Assembly (NCBI GenBank): GCA_020310875.1
Contig: CM035406.1
Location: 219,243,363 to 219,307,362 of the forward strand
DNA length: 64,000 nt
From: Ceratopteris richardii
Lineage: Eukaryota; Streptophyta; Polypodiopsida; Polypodiales; Pteridaceae
Reading direction: 5' to 3'
Shown here: positions 33,500 to 46,734 of the stretch, one piece after another
Layout: every line of letters starts with the position of its first letter
Position numbering within the stretch: the stretch's first letter is position 1
Position numbers and translations under genes: made by a program
Notes under the pieces: model-generated
What the model was told of the DNA's origin: nothing
Seen by the model: the letters and a program-made list of their open reading frames with translations, nothing else
Database searches by the model: none

Positions 33500-34970
33500 A
33501 TCCCCCACAAGGTAATAAGCCTAAAGCTTTGCAAAAATTCCCGTGGAAGAGCTTTGGTGAATATGTCTGCCACATTATCTTGTGTAGGCACATATACCAA
33601 ATCAATATCTCTTGCATGAAGGCGCTCTCTCACATAGTGATAATGCACCTCAATGTGTTTGGTCCATGCATGAAACACTGGGTTTCGTGCAATAGCCAAA
33701 GAACTCTGACTATCAGTGAGAATATACGTAGCAACATCAATTTCCATGCAAAGATCCATCAATAGGCATCTCAGCCATATACACTCCACTATAGCTGTGA
33801 AAACTGCCCTGTACTCAGCTTCACAACTCAATGTCTCCATTGTAGGTTGCTTCTTACTCAACCAAGATATGCATGAGTCTCTAAGGAAAAAGCAATTACC
33901 ACTAGTGGACATGCGAGTATCATAACAACCAGCCCAATCACTATCTGTAAAAGCATGCAAGCATGGCTGAATATCTCTTCCACAAAAGAGACGTAAGCTC
34001 AAAGTGCCTCTGAGATATCTAAACATACATTTTACTGCTTGCCAATGCTTAGTGCCAGGGCTATGCATGAATCGACTCAACTGGTAAACTACATACTGTA
34101 TATCCGGCATTGTGTTGCATGCATATATAAGACATCCCACAACTTGCTAATAAAGACAAGTGTCAAATGCATCAATGGAATCCTCGACTGAGAACCTGAA
34201 TCCTGTCTCAATTGGTGTGGAAATTGGCTTGCAATCCTCAAAGTCAAAACACTGAAGTAGTTTTTCAACATACTTTGCTTGATGCATAACAATTCCCCCC
34301 TCAATGGATACAAACTGGATGCCAAGATAGTAGCTCAAAAGACCAAGATAAGTGACATCAAAAGTACGCTGCAAATCAGCCATAAGAATGTCAAGTTTTG
34401 CATCATGACCCAGTCGAGAGTATGTCATCGACATAAAGAACAAGCACTATAAGATTAGCCCCATTTTTGCGTACATAGAGTGTGCTTTCATTTGGACTAC
34501 ATGTGAAGCCAAGAGCAATCAAGTACTTATGTATTTTGTCATACCATGCACGTGGAGCTTGCTTGAGACCATACAAAGATTTATGCAAGTGACAAACCAA
34601 TGCTCTTTCCCTTTCATAGCAAATCCAGGAGGTTGCTTCACAGAAACCTCTTCTTGCAAATCACCATTCAAGAAGGTTGTTTTTATGTCCAACTGATGCA
34701 CTTTCCAACCTCGATAGGCAGTTAATGCAACCATAGTACGAATGGTAGTAATGTGTGAAGAAAGTGCAAATGTTTCCCCATAATCAATGCCATATTGTTG
34801 CGCATATCTTTTGGCAACCAATCTAGCTTTGTAGCGATCAATGCTACCATCAGATTTTCTCTTAATCTTATAAACCCACTTTGTACCAATGGCATTCTTT
34901 CCTTTTGGCAATTCACATAACTCCCAAGTACCATTCCTATGTATGGAATCCATTTATGATTGCATAGCAC
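33500..34970 (-). pseudogene. Copia-2 reverse transcriptase and RNase H part
   Basis: RT blocks: NGTWELCELP, GTKWVYKIKRK, RYKARLVAK-YAQ, VHQLDIKTTFLNGDLQEEV, SLYGLKQAPRAWYDKI, and LVLYVDD with the catalytic YVDD near 34440-34460. RNase H blocks: YLRGTLSL, HAFTDSDWAGC, FLRDSCISWLSKKQPT-ETLSCEAEY, and DNVADIFTKALPREFLQSF near 33530. The RNase H frame is followed by extra hydrophobic residues of unclear origin. A fossil. Confidence 0.88.
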
Positions 34971-35513
34971 TCATCCATTGTGGATCGTCACATGCATTTT
35001 CAAAAGAAAGTGGCTCTTCATTACATGTAGCAATAAGAGAATAATCCACAAAATTACTTGATGCATGGTGAGAGCTTGATCTTGTTCTACCAAGTAAAGG
35101 TGCACTCAATTTGCTATCCTGCAAAGTTTGTTTTAGCTACTTTGGCATAGTTTGTGCACTCTTGATAGACATGCATTCATTATGCAATACATCGTCAACA
35201 TGTACATCATGCGTGGGTTGAATTTCATGCTCATTTTCAGCCATATTTTGATGCAAATATTCAGCCATATGTCGCTCGAAATTTCCAACAGTTTCGACAT
35301 TTTTTGGCTAAAAAATTTAAGCCATGTTTGGCTGGAAATTCTTTGCATTTTTAGCTCTATTTTGCTGGAATTTCTTAGCCCTTTGAGCCTCAGTTGGCTG
35401 GTCTACATGTCCATAGTCAAGCACACCATTTTGGAACAAAGGCATGAGGGTATCGAACACATCTTGTGAGCTAACTATTGGCTGTTTTTTGCATTCAAGT
35501 ACCACATCTCGAC

Positions 35514-37830
35514 TCACAATACCACATCTCGACTCACAATAATTGTGTTTGTCAATAGATGGTACAAATGATATCCCTTACTTTCAGCAATATAACCAAC
35601 AAATATACATTTCTTTGCCTTGTCATCTAGTTTGTGATGTTGTTGTGATGGCACAAGAGCATATGCCAAACAACCAAACACATGCGTATGACTAACCATA
35701 GCCTTATGACCATTCCAAGCCTCATAAGGAGTGATGACTCTCAATGCTTTTGTAGAGCGGTGATTCAACACAGTTTTCATACATGACCGCTTCCATCCAA
35801 AATTTATCAGGAAGATGCTTTCCTTTAACCGTACATCGTTCCATTTCAAGAAGTGTTCTATTTTTACGCTCGGCAACACCATTTTGTTGAGGTGTATATG
35901 GCACCGTACATTGGTGTGGAATACCTCTTTCATGAAGAAAAGCATTAAACTCATGTGACATGTGTTCACCACCACGATTCGTGCGTAGAGTCAAAAGCTT
36001 TTGTGAAGAAAAATTTTCAGCCATAGCTAAAAATGCTTTGAAGCAAGAAAATACCTCATTCTTTGCTTTCATAGGATACAACCATGTATGGCGAGTAGCA
36101 TCATCAATGAAGGTAACAAAATATTCATGCTTCCCAAAAGATGGAGTCTTGACGGGACCACATACATCACTATGAACAAGCTGCAATTTTCTTGTAGTGT
36201 GTGTATGACTATCTTTTGGAAAAGAATCATGATGCATTTTTCCAAGAATGCAACCTTCACATGCATGCTTTTCAATGGACTCAAGTGTAGGTAAACCAAT
36301 AACCATGTCCTTCTTTTGCAAGTAAAGCAAACTATTGAAGTTCAAGTGACCAAAACAAGCATGCCAAAGCTCCATTTTAGCCATGGAAGAAGTATGAGCA
36401 ACCAAGGCATTTGAGGCATCCCTCTTGTATGTATCCATACGATACAAACCATTACATAATGTACCGGACATCATGATAACATCGCCATTGCTGAAATCAT
36501 GAACCATACACTTATCATCAACAAAGTGTTCATGAAGTCCAACTTTGGAGATCAACGGAACTGAAATTAAGTTCTTCTTGATACCAGGCACATACAATGC
36601 ATTTTTCAAGAGAATCACACCTTCATTTGCAGCCGTAAGCTCAATTTCTCCTACTCTAATGATAGGATAAGAGGCATTGTTTGCACAGACCACATGTCCT
36701 CCTTTGGGTGCATCTTTCAGAGAGGCAAAAAATCTTTTGCATGATGTTATGTGCTTTGAAGCATCACTATCAAAGAACCAATCTGAATCAGCCTCACTCA
36801 CAACCATACATTTAGAATGCAAAGAAGCATCATAATGATATGTAACAACACATGCCCAAAAATCTTGAGCCATGTTAGCTTCATCATTCTTTACATTTGC
36901 TGAATTTTTAGCAATAGACATGCCGGATTCCTTCTTCTTTTCATTGCATTTAGCAAGCTTTCTACACTCATCAATAGTATGACCAGCCTTCCGACAATAT
37001 TTGCATCTCTTATTCTTTTGCAAATCGCCATCATTAGAGGAATGAGTGGAAGAGGAAGATTGAGGCTTTGGTTTTGATGAACCCAAAGCTGAACCATACT
37101 TGCTTTTCCCCTTTTGTGAGATAGCAAGTGCTTGTGTTCCCTCAATCAGACCACTCCTATTCACTCTAGATTGCTCTTCTTGCAAAAGAAGAGACACAAC
37201 CTCATCAAATGCATACATATTAGGATTTCCTTTTGCAACCAAATGGAGTGTAGTAGCAAAGCTTTGAAAAGATTCTAGTAATCCTTTCAACAATGTAGAA
37301 ATGAGTGATGCATCCGGAATAATCTCATCTATGTTTGCCAATTACTCTTTCAAGTCTTTGATGCGTGTCACATACACATCCACTGACTCATTTTCAGCCA
37401 TACATACATCCTCAAGTTGCTTCCTCAAGTATGCAACACATGCTTCATTACACATGGCATACAAAGAAGCAAGAGTATCCCATGCCTGTCGTGATGTAGA
37501 ACATGACCGAATGTGTGGAACTATATGACGCTTCATAGAAAGCGCAATCAAAGCATGAGCTTGAGCATCTTTTCCATCCCATCTAAGCTGCTCTTGTGTA
37601 GGTAGAGAAGGAGAAACCATTTTAGTCGAAGAAGAAGCTCCATTTGTGACAGTAGACTATGAAGTAGAAGAACATGGGGGTCTTCGATCTACATCTTCCA
37701 CTATGTTCCAAAGTTGTTTAGCAACAAGAACATGCTTCATCATGTAAGACCACATCGGATAGTTGGTCCCATCAAGCTTATCTTCAGCTTGAAGCACAAC
37801 AAGTCATTGTTGCCCTCCATTTCACAAAAG
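35514..37830 (-). pseudogene. Copia-2 gag, protease and integrase part
   Basis: From high to low coordinates: gag with KLDGTNYPMWSYMMKHVL near 37740-37790, PHIRSC...AWDTLASLYAM near 37440-37530 and a CCHC knuckle CKYCRKAGHTIDEC near 36970; protease WFFDSDASKHIT near 36750; GAG-pre-integrase LWHACFGHLNFNSL...CEGCILGKMHH near 36230-36370; and integrase core TFIDDATRHTWLYP, TPQQNGVAERKNRTL and tail KKCIFVGYIAESKGYHLYH. This is among the better kept reading regions in the window. Broken overall. Confidence 0.9.
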
Positions 37831-38086
37831 AACAAGAATGTGACAAAATCTTCACTTCGACGAAAGCTAAAATGAATGCTGAAATTTTAGCTCAGAAACT
37901 GTCACTCTGATGGAAATTCTGACTGCAGGAATGGCTTCAAAATGAGGGTAAAACAAAAGGGCACATAGTGGAAATGTCTCTTGACTGCTAGAATTCACTC
38001 TTCTATGCTCCGAAGTCGATTTGCACTGTTAAAAGTGCGCACGCACTGCGACGTGAAAAATCAAAACTTGAGAAGGACCTGAACCT

Positions 38087-38098
38087 GCTCTGATACCA
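38087..38098 (-). promoter_or_regulatory. Copia-2 primer binding site (tRNA-iMet)
   Basis: The minus strand reads TGGTATCAGAGC, one base inside the 5' LTR. Confidence 0.92.
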
Positions 38099-38099
38099 C

Positions 38100-38390
38100 T
38101 ATTGGGTGTGTGTAGAAGTGCGAGAGACAAACGAGAAGTACACACAAGGAGAAAAAATGTAGCAAGACACACGGAGAAGACGATGGCTCGAATAGCTCTC
38201 TCTATTGACAATAAACTGATATGAAGTAAGAGCTAAATAATATCCCTAAGTACAAAGTACCACCACATATGAGAGTATCAAGTATGTTGTAAACATGGTG
38301 AAATACCTCTAGCCAGCACTAGAGTAAAAAGTGCCCATGTATAGGGAAAAGTTCACATCAAAGCTACTCGAGGAACACATAAGTGTAACA
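38100..38390 (-). repeat. Copia-2 5' LTR (right)
   Basis: The 291-bp partner of 33159-33451, followed by AAACT. Confidence 0.92.
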
Positions 38391-38395
38391 AAACT

Positions 38396-38937
38396 CTTGT
38401 CTGTTTTGCCAGAATCCACGTCGCTCTTGCGGAAATTGCTGTGAATCTAGATATTGAGAATGGTCTTGCAAGTCTAGCATCTTAACTATTCGGCCATTGT
38501 TTGGTAGAAACTTGGGGCTTATACCCACTTAAATTCTCTTTCTAGGAAGGCACCTCTCCTTGTGCAGTGGCCACCAAGGTATTTCGCGCATTAAAGCAAC
38601 ATTCCTCCAAACTGTGATTACTATTGTTACAAATAGGACAAAATACCTGGTTAAGTGCACAATCGACCATCATATGGCCTACATTCTTGCACCTTAGGCA
38701 ATACATCTGCTTCTCTGGGGTTGCACCCTTCTTGAACACCAAATTAGTCTTCTCATTGCCCAAATTGGCAAACTGCATCTTCCGATCCATTCCGATTGCT
38801 AAGTCAATAATCTGATCTAGCATATGAGATTGTTCAAGTGTGTACATATAGATCTTCTCTATAATGGGTGGCTGAAGTCCATCAACAAAAAATTCTGATA
38901 ACATTTCCTTGGTAGGACACTTATCTGCTGTGAACAT
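38396..38937 (-). pseudogene. Gypsy E gag part with two zinc knuckles
   Basis: The minus strand encodes LSEFFVDGLQPPIIEKIYMY, a Ty3 gag capsid-end pattern (F..GL...I), then AIGMDRKMQFANL and two knuckles: CLRCKNVGHMMVDC near 38680 and CPICNNSNHSLEEC near 38610. It lies right of the Copia-2 insertion. A fossil. Confidence 0.8.
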
Positions 38938-38999
38938 TAAATTTTAAGAGTTGTATTTCCTATTACTTCAAGACGAAGATTAGTAGAAGAGTATAGAGA

Positions 39000-40920
39000 A
39001 TGATGGGGCTATGGTGTCATCATGCAAAGCAAGAAGAAGAAGGAGGAAGCCCAACAAGCAAAGAAGGAAAGTAAGTCATCTTCTTCTAAGTCTTCAACTA
39101 CATCTTCTGCAACCTCTACTTCATTTACACCTAAGGAAACGCTGCTTCATCCATACCTACACCTAAGAAGGGAATACTCCATTATTGCAAGAACCCAAGT
39201 CATCATATTGCCGAATGTAGAAAGAGAAGTTTTAATGAAAAAATAGAGCTTCAGGTAACACTACTTAAGAGGTATCAAAAGGTAAATCTTCTTTTGAAGA
39301 GGATGATACTACATGTGTTAGTATAGAAGAAGTATCTTTTGATCAAGCAACATTGAATGCTATATCAAAGAATCCTTGGATTTTTATTTTGTGGATACTA
39401 AACATATGATAGGTTGCAAGAAGGTATTTTCATCACTTACTAACTCTACAGGTAGAAGAGTGAACATTGCAAATGGTCATGATTTGGATGTTTTTGGTGT
39501 GGGAGAAATCAAACTTAAATCAAGAGTAGGTGGTAATTTCACCATTTCTAATGTTTTATATGTACTAGAGATCAAGAAGAATTCGCTCTTTATTACAACA
39601 TTTATAACAAATGGCTATAAAATGAATTTTAAGAATAATTAATGTCAAATCCTTACACCTAATGAAGAGCATTATCTATTACAAGGTGAAAATATATGTG
39701 GCATGTTTGTTTGTTTTTTTTTGAGACAACAAAGAGAACATTATAAGGAATGTCTCTTTAAAGTACAAGCATAATAGGGTTTCCCTCCATTTATTGTAGT
39801 GGGTTACATACAAAACATTGGCTAGCTAGAAGTCTTCACCAGGAGCATCAAAAAGACATGAAGACCATGAATGCCATACCTATACAATGTAGAATGGTTT
39901 ACTAGTTTGCATAAATTGCGAGCTCTTGGATTTGTTGAAACAAGTGATGATACATTACATCCTATCGAGCTACAAGAGACATAGCACTATCCATGGAGGA
40001 TGGGATGGTAAAACATCTTGCACTCCATGTTCCCAATATAACAAAGAACCTAGTTTTTGTTGGACAAATGGTTGACCAAGGATTACAAGTTAGGTTCAAT
40101 ATTGATGGTTTATATGTAGAAGAGTACAAACAGAATAGAAGGTTGATCGCATAAGGGAACAAACTAGGTAGGATGTTTATCTTGAATGTGAAAATTCCTA
40201 AAATTAATGCATGCATGTTTGCAAAAAGGTATAGGGGTTATTTTTTACATCAAGATATTGCACAAGAAAATTGGACATGAAAATTTGCAGAGGTTGAAGT
40301 TGATGCAGTCAAAGGATCTTGTCAATGGGCTACCAAATTTCAAGGTTGCAAAGATGCAGAAGGTATGTGAAACATGTCAATTTGGTAAATAGTCAATGGC
40401 ATCATTTTCACATGACAAGCATGTTAGTGAGAATGTGCTAGAGATTGTGCATACAAAGTGTAGGGTCCTACAAAGACCACATCTATGGTAGGTTGCAAGT
40501 TTTGTGTCACTTTCATTGATGATCATACATGAAAAGTATGGGTATACTTCATGATGGAGAACAGTGAGGTGTTTACTCACTTCCAAAATTTCAAGGCTAT
40601 GGTGGAACCACGGATAGGGAGGCATGTTCAGAAATTAATATATAATGGAGGAGGTGAATACATATCAAATGAAATGAGTAGTTTTCTAAATAGTCATGGA
40701 ATTCAAAGGTAGTTTTCATGCAGGTACACACTACAACACATCGTTGAATGCAAAAATAGACATTGAAAAAATAGCAAGAGCCTTTATGGGTGAGAAAAAT
40801 GCCTCATTTTTATTGGGAAGAAGCTATGCACACTATTGTATACATCATGGATAGAACTCTAATTTTTGTTGTACATCAAGATACACATGAAGAGAAGTTT
40901 ATAGATAAAAATCCAAATTT
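39000..40920 (+). pseudogene. Copia fragment, gag end to integrase
   Basis: A plus-strand Copia remnant. A Lys/Ser-rich gag end lies near 39020-39120, and a knuckle-like HYCKNPSHHIAEC near 39180-39220. A protease-region stretch (FVDTKHMIGCKKVFSSL, then IANGHDLDVFGVGEIKL and ISNVLYVLEIKKN) lies near 39380-39590. GAG-pre-integrase (KKIGHENLQRLKL...CETCQFGK) lies near 40260-40390, and an integrase remnant near 40490-40900. RT and LTRs are missing. A foreign-looking stretch of about 250 bp lies near 39690-39950. It ends where Gypsy F begins. Heavily broken. Confidence 0.78.
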
Positions 40921-40939
40921 CTAGCCACCATGAACATAG

Positions 40940-43435
40940 TAGTCAATGAGGAACAATGGATTCCCCATTGTAATGAGGATGGCTATGATATTTCAATCTT
41001 CACAATAGAACCAATCATATGTGATTCCATCATTGAAGAATGTGCGCCTAGTATGAGTGAAACCAAGGAAGATAGTGACGAAGATGAAGAGTCCATCCTC
41101 ATGGAGCATTTTTGTGCTTGAGAGTTAGAATATCTTTATTTAATTGAAGCCAGAACTCGGGAGGGGGAAAGATCAAAAGAAGAAGAGACATTGATACTAA
41201 CCAAGAAGAAGAAAAGAGAAAACCTAACCCTAAGGCTGTAGAGGAAGCGAACCCCTTGGAAGCCCCAGAAAACTTCAATAAATATGGAATAGGAGGTCCA
41301 GAGTTCATGATCTGGATGCCTCATAGAGAAGCACTCACAAGATTGGCATACGACAACAAGGAAGAAACTAAGAAAATTATTGTGACCTTAGAAGTGGTGA
41401 AGAATGATGTATGTATATAGGGCATGACCTAACCGAAGAAGAAAAGATAGAATTGAGTGCATTGTTAAGAGAGTATAGAGATGTGTTTGCATGGAGCTAT
41501 AAAGACTTGAAAGGAGTAGACACAGATATTTGTTCTCATAGAATCCCAATGTCTTTAGAAGCCAAATACTCTAAGCAAAGAGTATACACATACAATGACA
41601 ATCACATAGCTACAAAGAGGAAATAGATCGCTTGATAGAAGCTGGATTTATTGATGAAATTGGGTGCATACCGAATGGGTATCCCCCATTGTGGTAGTGC
41701 TCAAAAAGAATGAAAAGCTATGAGTGTGTATTAACCTAAAGAAAGTCAATGTTGCCATCGTGAGAGATAGCTATCCGCTTCCTATCACCGAACACTTGTT
41801 GGAACATCGAGTAGGCAAGGAAGTCTACATCTTCCTTGATGACTTTTTTTCTACAATCAAGTAGTTATTAACCTAGAAGACCAACATAAGATGGCTTTTT
41901 CCACAGAGTGGGGTATTTTTGCATTTTGTGTGATGCCGTTTCGGGGTCACCAATGCTCGTGCTACATTTCAAAGGCTGATGTGTCACATATTCAAGGAGT
42001 TCTTGCAAAAAGCTTAGAAGTCTATGTCGATGAATTATGCACTCATTCCAATATCGAACAAACGCACATTCCTAAATTGAGGTCTATCTTTGACAAATAT
42101 AGAGAATATCAAGTCCGCTTGAACAAAGAAAAGTTCGTTTTCATGGTTAGCCAAGGCAACATTCTAGGACACATAGTCTCAAACAATGGAATATCAACTG
42201 ATGAGGACAAAGTTAGATCTATTGCGGAGTTACCCAAACCAAAGAATGTCAAGGAAGTACAAGATTTCATGGGACATTGTGGATGTTATCGACATTTTAT
42301 CCACATGTATGCAATCATTGCGAAACCTCTATACAAGCTTTTAACTAACTTCGAGTGGAGATATGAGTGTATAAATGCTTTTAATGAGATTAAGCGGTGA
42401 TTTATTCAACACCAATCTTGACTACATGAAATTGGAATAAGCCATTCCATGTTCATGTGGATGCATCCAATTATGCTATTGGGTGTGTATTAGCACAACC
42501 TACAAGTGAAGGTAGCCTTGATCTTTCGATAGCTTATGCAAGTAGGTGGTTAAATGCAGCTGACCAAAATTATACCATGATAGAAAGAGAAGGATTAGGC
42601 ATGGTCTATACAGTTAAAAATTTTAGACATTATTTTCTTTCCAATAAGTTTAATTTTTTTGCAGACCATCATAGATTACTCTATCTTGTGAATAAACCTT
42701 GCAACATGGGCAAATTAGTGATATGGTTTCTCTTACTAATGGGTATGACTTTGAAGTTCCCCTAAGGAAGTTCATCTGACATGATGATTTCTCTTGGAGA
42801 GTCCCCCCAAGGAGCGTTAGATGAACTTCATGAGGCTTACTTATTCAACCTCGAAGTAGTGCCTAATTGAGCGAGAACCATCGTGCCTATTCCTAAACAT
42901 CTTGTACTAAGAGAAATAGGTATTGAAGTAGTAAAATCCCAAAAATATCACATAATGGCAAGAAGTGCATAAAAACACATAGATCAAGGCATACTGGCTT
43001 GTTGTGTGGAAGAATAAGAGTATGCAAAATGGTTGCAATTAGCGCATGTAGGTGCACTGAAGCAACATCACTTTAAACATCAAACCCTCCTGACTCTGAA
43101 AAGATTAGGTGTATATTAGCTAGGTGACAAATCTTAGAATAGAAGGCCTTACAATACACTCTTATTATAGATAATGTGTACATGCATGGAAGAGATGGAT
43201 ACCTTTGACTATGTGATCATGAAACTGAATATCTTAAAATCTCAAAAACTGCTCACCAAGGACACTTTAGACCCGATAGGGTGATACAATCTTATTCGTA
43301 GGACTTTGGTGGCCAACCCTTCACATGGATGCTCATAGCTATGTGAAGAGGTGTGACATATGTCAACACACTCAATATCTGATATGGAAGAATGAGATGC
43401 CAGTAAGACCCATTGTTGCAGAGAACTAAGAGGAT
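40940..43435 (+). mobile_element. Gypsy F: Tat-like Ty3 pol fragment related to Gypsy B
   Basis: The sequence follows Gypsy B closely, starting from the acidic linker before RT (DEDGYDISIFTIEP in both). RT blocks (ELSALLREYRDVFAWSYKDLKGVD, HRIPMSLEAK) lie at about 41420-42330, RNase H (VHMDASNYAIGCVLAQPTSEG) at about 42450-42760, a first HHCC block near 43010-43115, and a second with LWWPTLHMDAHSYVKRCDIC near 43235-43375. Gag, protease and the integrase core are missing. It is much more degraded than Gypsy B, with more than a dozen breaks. The shared doubled HHCC arrangement makes it useful for comparison. Confidence 0.85.
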
Positions 43436-43439
43436 TGAA

Positions 43440-44322
43440 GACATCAGAGAACAGAAAGCAAAAGAAAGAAGATCAGGACCCCAAAATTTTAAATAAAATG
43501 GCCCATTTTCTTTCCCTAAATCCCTTGTAAAATCTCAAAAAGCATTATAATTTCTTTAGAGGAGTCCTCTAGATGCATGATCCCTGAAGAATGTAACATT
43601 ATGCTTGTACATTAGTAGGAACTTGGTGATTTATAGAGAACATGCTGGTCTCTTATGTGGAAGGCAAATTTATGGCACATCTATATAAGTGATTTGTGAC
43701 TATTTTGTAAAGACTTTTCGCCAATATGAAGAACCAAATTCGTAGAATTTCGAATTTGTTTCTTCTTGTCTATGCATATTCTTCTTCTTGAGCTCGTATG
43801 TGTGCTTGAGGTGTGGAATGTGTGTCTAGCAGTGTTGTCTATCCCTTCCCCATCTCTTTTCACTATTTTGGTGTATCTATGAAGCATAGGAAGTGTAGAA
43901 GTGAGAGCTGGTGTTTCCCATCACTTTTTTTTTTGACATAGTGTGAAGTGCGAAGGTCTGATCAAGCTAAAAATATTACCATTGGATGCATCTCTTCAAG
44001 AGGTTTCAAAGGAACTTGTTGTTCAGTATATTTAGCTATCAGAACTGAGAGAAATCACTTGATTTATATATGTTGCACAACAAGTATTGTGAGACATGCC
44101 AGTGTGTAAGAGGTGTCATGTGAAGTAAATTTAGCCTAATTTTCATGCATTAGTTGTCCCTTGCTTACATTAACTATCATGTGTGCACATGTCTTCATGC
44201 ACTTGATGGGGTTAAACTCACAGATTGATAATTTAATGAGTCTATCAATGCCACCACTATATGCACTTGCTTAATGATAGAGATTTATTCTCCTTTGTGC
44301 AAGCCGCTAAGACATTGTAAGC
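43440..44322 (+). repeat. LTR-like stretch after Gypsy F
   Basis: Non-coding. It contains a TATA-like CTATATAAG near 43681 and a GAGGAGTCCTC word also present in the Gypsy B LTR, and ends shortly before a degraded Tat-type primer site. These suggest a diverged LTR. No second copy in the window was found, so this is tentative. Confidence 0.4.
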
Positions 44323-44339
44323 TTAGGGACACACATTTT

Positions 44340-44357
44340 TGACACCGTTATCGAGGA
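44340..44357 (+). promoter_or_regulatory. Degraded Tat-type primer site
   Basis: TGACACCGTTATCGAGGA matches the Gypsy B primer region at about two thirds of positions, including the CCGTT core. Its place after an LTR-like stretch and before a repeat-bearing leader-like stretch supports the reading. Confidence 0.45.
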
Positions 44358-44541
44358 GGTTGGATTCAATCAAGGTGGCTACAGGATGGTTAAAGCATAG
44401 TTGTGAAGGTATTGAGCATGAAGAAGTGATTTCAATAGCTTGGCTAGTCATATTTCTCTTAAACTTGTTACTTCATGCACTTGTGTGTGTGACACATTTT
44501 TAGGATTAGGTTGAGAGTGGAGAAGTTAGGGTTAGAATTAG

Positions 44542-44543
<2 letters not shown>

Positions 44544-44587
<44 letters not shown>
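44544..44587. repeat. (GA)n microsatellite
   Basis: About 21 uninterrupted GA units. Confidence 0.95.
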
Positions 44588-44591
<4 letters not shown>

Positions 44592-45014
44592 AGTATAAAC
44601 ATTCAGTTCCCAAAAAAAAATCACAAAAATGTTCCATTTTTTTCTTGAGTCTTTGGCCTTTGCTAGAGGCTAAAAAGAAATTTTCATCACATTTCTAGTC
44701 ACTTGCTTTTTAGCAAGTATCATGGAAATCTAAGGATGAATGGTATCCCCGATTATTTATCCCTTAGAACCCGGAGATTAGCAAGCTTCTAGAAATAAAA
44801 ACTTGAGGAAACACGTTTAGAGGTAATGTCTACACCATCATCAAACCAAAAATCTATTTAATCACTCACATGGGGTGACACAACACTTGCCGATTATAGT
44901 GAGGAGTGGATCAAGATAATTGAGGGAGATTTTCTAACTACAAGCACACATGACTAACAAGGAGACCACAAGACAACACACACATATAAAAAGTTTTAAA
45001 TTTTGACTTCAAAA

Positions 45015-45185
45015 AGTCCAAGTATCGTGATCGGTTGAGGCTGGTATCGCGATACCAAATTCTCGTGTGTCACAATACTTGGTAGGTATCATGCGTCACC
45101 GATACCTTACTCCTAATGTATCATGATACCTAGGTATCATGTATCATCTCATTGAGTATCATGTATTTTTGATACGTTATATGTA
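45015..45185. repeat. Palindromic GTATCATGATAC-type repeat cluster
   Basis: About ten copies of GTATC or GATAC words, many joined as palindromes. GGTATCGCGATACC at 45042-45055 is a perfect 14-bp palindrome, and CATGATACCTAGGTATCATG at 45122-45141 a perfect 20-bp one. It lies about 0.7 kb after the degraded primer site, as the Gypsy B leader repeats lie about 0.55 kb after theirs. Confidence 0.8.
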
Positions 45186-45294
45186 ATAAAAGAGTATTAT
45201 GGGGAGGTAGATATGGATGAGGTGGAGAGATTGACACAGGCAAGACGATCTCAATCATCACAGAGTGCTCACACCTCTACCCATGATGCCACTA

Positions 45295-45370
45295 CAAATA
45301 CATCACATCATGTGGATGATCATGATGATGAGGACTTACATGATGATAAGGATGATGATGATGATTAGGA
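45295..45370. repeat. GAT-rich simple repeat
   Basis: GATGATCATGATGATGAGG and GGATGATGATGATGATTAGG runs. Imperfect trinucleotide repeat leading into the larger microsatellite. Confidence 0.8.
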
Positions 45371-45524
45371 TGATTCATATATTACATTGGATAAATATTT
45401 TACATTGATATACATATTTTTTTATATCTATATATTTTCTCATTCCAGTTATGTTTTGAATTATGTCTATGTTATTAATTCTTGTGTTAATGATTTTTAT
45501 TATTTTTTAAATTTAACATGTGAT

Positions 45525-46430
<906 letters not shown>

Positions 46431-46439
46431 GTGAATATG

Positions 46440-46730
46440 TTAATTTATAAAATAAAACAATTTAAATGATATAAAAACAATGAAAATTGTACTTACACTA
46501 ATTAGCCATATTTTATGCTTAGTGAACCTTGAATAACACACACACAGATCAAAAGAGAGAAGAAAAAAGAGAAAGAGAGAGAGAGAGAAATTGAAAGAGA
46601 AAGAGGTAGAAAGAAGGACAGAGAGAGATTAGAAAAGAGAGAGATTCAGAAAGAGATTGTTGGAGCTCATAAGCGCAATGCAGATCTGAACGTTGGAGAG
46701 CCCTTCAATCAGATTCACATAAAATGACGA
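46440..46730. other. AG-rich spacer
   Basis: No coding support. 46550-46665 is an impure GA-rich run (AAAGAGAGAGAGAG, GAAAGAGGTAGAAAG). Nothing else seen. Confidence 0.6.
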
Positions 46731-46734
46731 TCGA

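Larger units (their letters stand above)
33159..38390 (-). mobile_element. Copia-2: Ty1/Copia element nested in Gypsy E
   Basis: Seen: LTRs of 293 and 291 bp, AAACT duplications, a tRNA-iMet primer site and a purine tract, with gag, zinc knuckle, protease, integrase, RT and RNase H on the minus strand. By eye the LTRs differ at about 7% of positions. All parts are present, with perhaps eight breaks. A long stretch covering gag end, protease, GAG-pre-integrase and integrase is still open. The proteins are related to those of Copia-3 and Copia-4, but the LTRs are not obviously the same. Confidence 0.93.
32281..38940 (-). mobile_element. Gypsy E: Ty3 gag-protease fragment, split by Copia-2
   Basis: Seen: minus-strand Ty3 sequence on both sides of Copia-2. 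Gag with two CCHC knuckles lies right of it (38400-38937), and linker and protease lie left of it (32281-33153). AAACT flanks the insertion on both sides. RT, integrase and LTRs are not present, so this is a partial copy. Several breaks besides the insertion. Confidence 0.78.
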
